From the NCBI RefSeq assembly GCF_002797815.1, contig NZ_PGFJ01000002.1, positions 1,488,001-1,552,000 of the forward strand: 64,000 nucleotides of DNA, written 5' to 3'. The position numbers and the translations under genes are program-made. Within the stretch, counting starts at the first letter, position 1; each line of letters begins with the position of its first letter. The notes beneath the pieces were generated by a model. It was not told the DNA's origin. It searched no databases and was given only the letters and a program-made list of their open reading frames with translations. Source of the DNA: Mucilaginibacter auburnensis (GTDB lineage: Bacteria > Bacteroidota > Bacteroidia > Sphingobacteriales > Sphingobacteriaceae). This document shows, one piece after another, positions 61,856 through 64,000 of the stretch.

Positions 61856-64000
61856 TCAACTAACACCAAATCTCTCCTTTAAAAACTGACCTGTATAGCT
61901 ACCCTCCACTTTTATCAGATCTTCTGGCAGTCCTTCAAACACCACCTTACCGCCTCTGTCGCCACCTTCCGGACCGATGTCTATCACCCAATCGGCGCAT
62001 TTAATAACGTCCATATTGTGTTCAATCACAATAATGGTGTTACCTTGTTCCAGCAGGGCATCGAATGATTTTAGGAGTTTTTTGATATCGGCAAAGTGCA
62101 AGCCTGTGGTAGGTTCGTCAAAAATAAAAAGTGTTTTTTGCGTGTTGTTGCCCTTCACCAAAAACGAAGCCAGCTTGATACGTTGCGCCTCACCACCCGA
62201 TAGCGTGTTGGATGATTGCCCTAATTGCACATAGCCTAAACCAACATCATACAGCGGGCGTATTTTTGCCAGTATCTTATTCTCTTTGGCGAAGAACTCT
62301 AACGCATCCTCAATGGTCATGTCCAGCACATCACTTACATTCTTTTCGTTGTAAGTAATGTCAAGAATGTGTTGTTTAAAGCGTTTGCCGCCGCAGGTTT
62401 CGCAGGTCAGGAAAATATCAGCCATAAACTGCATCTCTATTTTCACCTCGCCTTCGCCCTGGCAAACATCGCAACGGCCACCCTCTACGTTAAAGGAAAA
62501 AGCCGAAGGTTTTAGTCCGGCAGCTTTAGCCGCAGGCTGGGCGGCAAACAGGTTACGGATATCGTCCCATGCCTTAACATAGGTAACCGGATTAGAGCGC
62601 GATGAACGGCCAATAGGGTTTTGATCAACCAGCTCTACCTGCTCAATTTTGTTGTAATCGCCTTCTATACTATCATACGCTCCGGTTTGCTCGCCGGTAT
62701 AATTGCCCATTACCTTTTGCAGCGCAGGGGCAAAAATGCGCTTAACCAAACTGGTTTTACCAGACCCTGAAACGCCTGTAACCGCCGTAAATACACCTAA
62801 CGGAAATTTAGCCGTTACATGTTGCAGGTTATTTTCGCGCGCGCCTTTAATCTCAATAAAATCATTCCATTTACGGCGTTTGGCAGGTATGGCTATTTCT
62901 TCTTTTCCGCTGAGGTATTTTCCGGTAAGGCTTTTATCATCGGCTATAATTTGGTTGTAAGTACCTGTAAAGATTAGCTCACCGCCATGGCTGCCGGCTT
63001 CCGGGCCAATATCAATAATATGATCGGCGGCTTTCATTATCTCTTCTTCGTGCTCTACCACCAAAACGGTGTTACCCACGTCACGAAGCGATTTCAAAAC
63101 AGTTATCAGTCGCTGGGTATCACGGGGGTGCAAGCCAATGCTTGGCTCATCCAGCACATAAACCGAACCTACCAAACTACTACCTAACGAGGTTGCCAGG
63201 TTAATACGCTGCGATTCACCCCCCGACAGTGTATTTGATAAACGGTTAAGGGTGAGGTAGCTCAATCCCACATCATTTAAAAAGCCTAAACGGTTGGTTA
63301 TTTCTACCAGCAGACGCTTAGCAATTTTGGCCTGCGTTTCGTTAAGTTCAAGCGAGCTAAAAAACTCATGCGCTTTATCCAAAGGCATCAGCACAATATC
63401 GGTGATAGACTTATCAGCAATTTTTACATAGCTGGCATCGATGCGCAGACGGCTACCCTTACAATCCGGGCAAGTAGTTTTGCCACGATAGCGCGACAGC
63501 ATTACCCGGTACTGTATCTTATAGGTCTGTGTCTCCATTTCGCGGAAGAAATCATCCAGTCCGCGGAAGTACTTGTTACCTGTCCATAACAGGCGTTGCT
63601 GCGCCTCGGTTAGCTGGTTATATTGGCGATGGATAGGGAAATCAAACTTTAGCGCATGCTTGATCAGTTGATCGTTCCACTCGCGCATCTTCTCACCTCT
63701 CCACGGAGCAATAGCACCCTCGTAAACCGTTTTACTTTTGTCGGGGATAACCAGGTCTTCGTCAATGCCTATCACCTTACCATAGCCCTCGCAGCGTTTG
63801 CAGGCACCATAAGGGTTGTTAAAGCTGAAAAAGTTAGGCGAAGGCTCTTCAAAGCGGATACCATCCAGTTCAAAACGGTCGCAGAAGAAGTGTTCTGTTT
63901 CAGGTGTTTCATCCTGTTTCGAACGAACATAGCAATCGCCCTTCCCTTCAAAAAAAGCAGTTTGTATTGAATCGCCTAAACGACTTATGGTTTCATCGGT
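61856..64000 (-). CDS. uvrA: UvrABC system protein A, 5'-truncated by the window edge
   Basis: The frame is open to the last base; 714 of about 940 residues are visible. The first zinc-finger Cys pair is in FNNPYGACKRCEG, the second ABC signature region is TLSGGESQRINLATSLGSSLVGSVYVLDEPSIGLHPRD, and the second ATPase domain has FTAVTGVSGSGKTSLV (Walker A), the zinc motif CDVCQGEGEVKIEMQFMADIFLTCETCGG and NTLSGGEAQRIKLASFLV. UvrA dimers find DNA damage and load UvrB. A GTG at 63775 is not a start, because conserved UvrA sequence continues upstream. Near 63890-63930 the coding sequence resembles the palindromic repeat family of this region. Confidence 0.97.
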   Translation of the reverse strand, partial: TDETISRLGDSIQTAFFEGKGDCYVRSKQDETPETEHFFCDRFELDGIRFEEPSPNFFSFNNPYGACKRCEGYGKVIGIDEDLVIPDKSKTVYEGAIAPWRGEKMREWNDQLIKHALKFDFPIHRQYNQLTEAQQRLLWTGNKYFRGLDDFFREMETQTYKIQYRVMLSRYRGKTTCPDCKGSRLRIDASYVKIADKSITDIVLMPLDKAHEFFSSLELNETQAKIAKRLLVEITNRLGFLNDVGLSYLTLNRLSNTLSGGESQRINLATSLGSSLVGSVYVLDEPSIGLHPRDTQRLITVLKSLRDVGNTVLVVEHEEEIMKAADHIIDIGPEAGSHGGELIFTGTYNQIIADDKSLTGKYLSGKEEIAIPAKRRKWNDFIEIKGARENNLQHVTAKFPLGVFTAVTGVSGSGKTSLVKRIFAPALQKVMGNYTGEQTGAYDSIEGDYNKIEQVELVDQNPIGRSSRSNPVTYVKAWDDIRNLFAAQPAAKAAGLKPSAFSFNVEGGRCDVCQGEGEVKIEMQFMADIFLTCETCGGKRFKQHILDITYNEKNVSDVLDMTIEDALEFFAKENKILAKIRPLYDVGLGYVQLGQSSNTLSGGEAQRIKLASFLVKGNNTQKTLFIFDEPTTGLHFADIKKLLKSFDALLEQGNTIIVIEHNMDVIKCADWVIDIGPEGGDRGGKVVFEGLPEDLIKVEGSYTGQFLKERFGVS

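Noticed and set aside
1..64000. tRNA, rRNA, tmRNA, RNase P RNA or SRP RNA genes
   Set aside because: I looked in the longer gaps and saw no matching conserved sequences; a covariance-model search would be decisive.

Overview
The window looks like a chromosomal segment of a Bacteroidota (Bacteroidetes) bacterium of the Sphingobacteriales type (Mucilaginibacter/Pedobacter-like). I infer this from the protein families (DUF4834-like and YfhO-type membrane proteins, AraC regulators with a membrane-embedded N-terminus, ribosomal protein S3 with an RGG-rich tail, many secreted lipoproteins), from promoters of the Bacteroidetes type (TTTG about 19-23 bp before TAnnTTTG) and from the weak Shine-Dalgarno signals. 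No rRNA, tRNA, CRISPR array, IS transposase or phage gene was seen.

Layout. 1-4619 is an AT-rich Type III restriction-modification module (res cut by the window edge, then mod), followed by an ~800 bp intergenic island of nested inverted repeats. 5436-12922 holds housekeeping and catabolic genes: pruA, a beta carbonic anhydrase, dnaK behind a sigma-54-like element, and a GH31 glucosidase, with a 127 bp inverted-repeat element between the last two. 13012-24000 is mixed: two small secreted Cys-rich proteins (one only 59 aa), a nucleotidyltransferase, an M42 aminopeptidase, a secreted subtilase with a GNAT gene, a SulP transporter plus second carbonic anhydrase operon, a DoxX-like membrane protein and an AraC-type regulator.

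24030-39343 is the fused S10-spc-alpha ribosomal protein cluster, all on the minus strand: rplC to rplQ, including secY, map, infA, rpoA and the very short rpmD and rpmJ. It starts at a good promoter just upstream of rplC, without rpsJ, and ends at a strong terminator after rplQ. Several internal gaps carry long hairpins built from 7-bp-periodic repeats.

39683-49203 holds an EamA transporter, two adjacent genes each broken by a frameshift at a simple repeat, a Crp/Fnr regulator, uvrB and several membrane proteins including a YfhO-type protein. 49358-58633 is a carbohydrate and envelope region: two Gfo/Idh/MocA-type oxidoreductases (one a lipoprotein, one with a Tat signal), a GH30 lipoprotein glycosidase, a histidine kinase, a peptide-binding lipoprotein and a type B carboxylesterase. 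58907-64000 has a histidine kinase whose N-terminus matches the copper/ethylene-binding domain of plant ETR1, a PH-domain membrane protein, a lipoprotein and the start-truncated uvrA.

The most striking unexplained features are (i) a ~45-58 bp palindromic repeat family that fills every gap from 57.0 to 61.8 kb, with a possible decayed copy inside uvrA, (ii) the ethylene-receptor-like kinase, (iii) the two neighbouring frameshifted genes, and (iv) heptad-periodic intergenic repeats scattered over the whole window.
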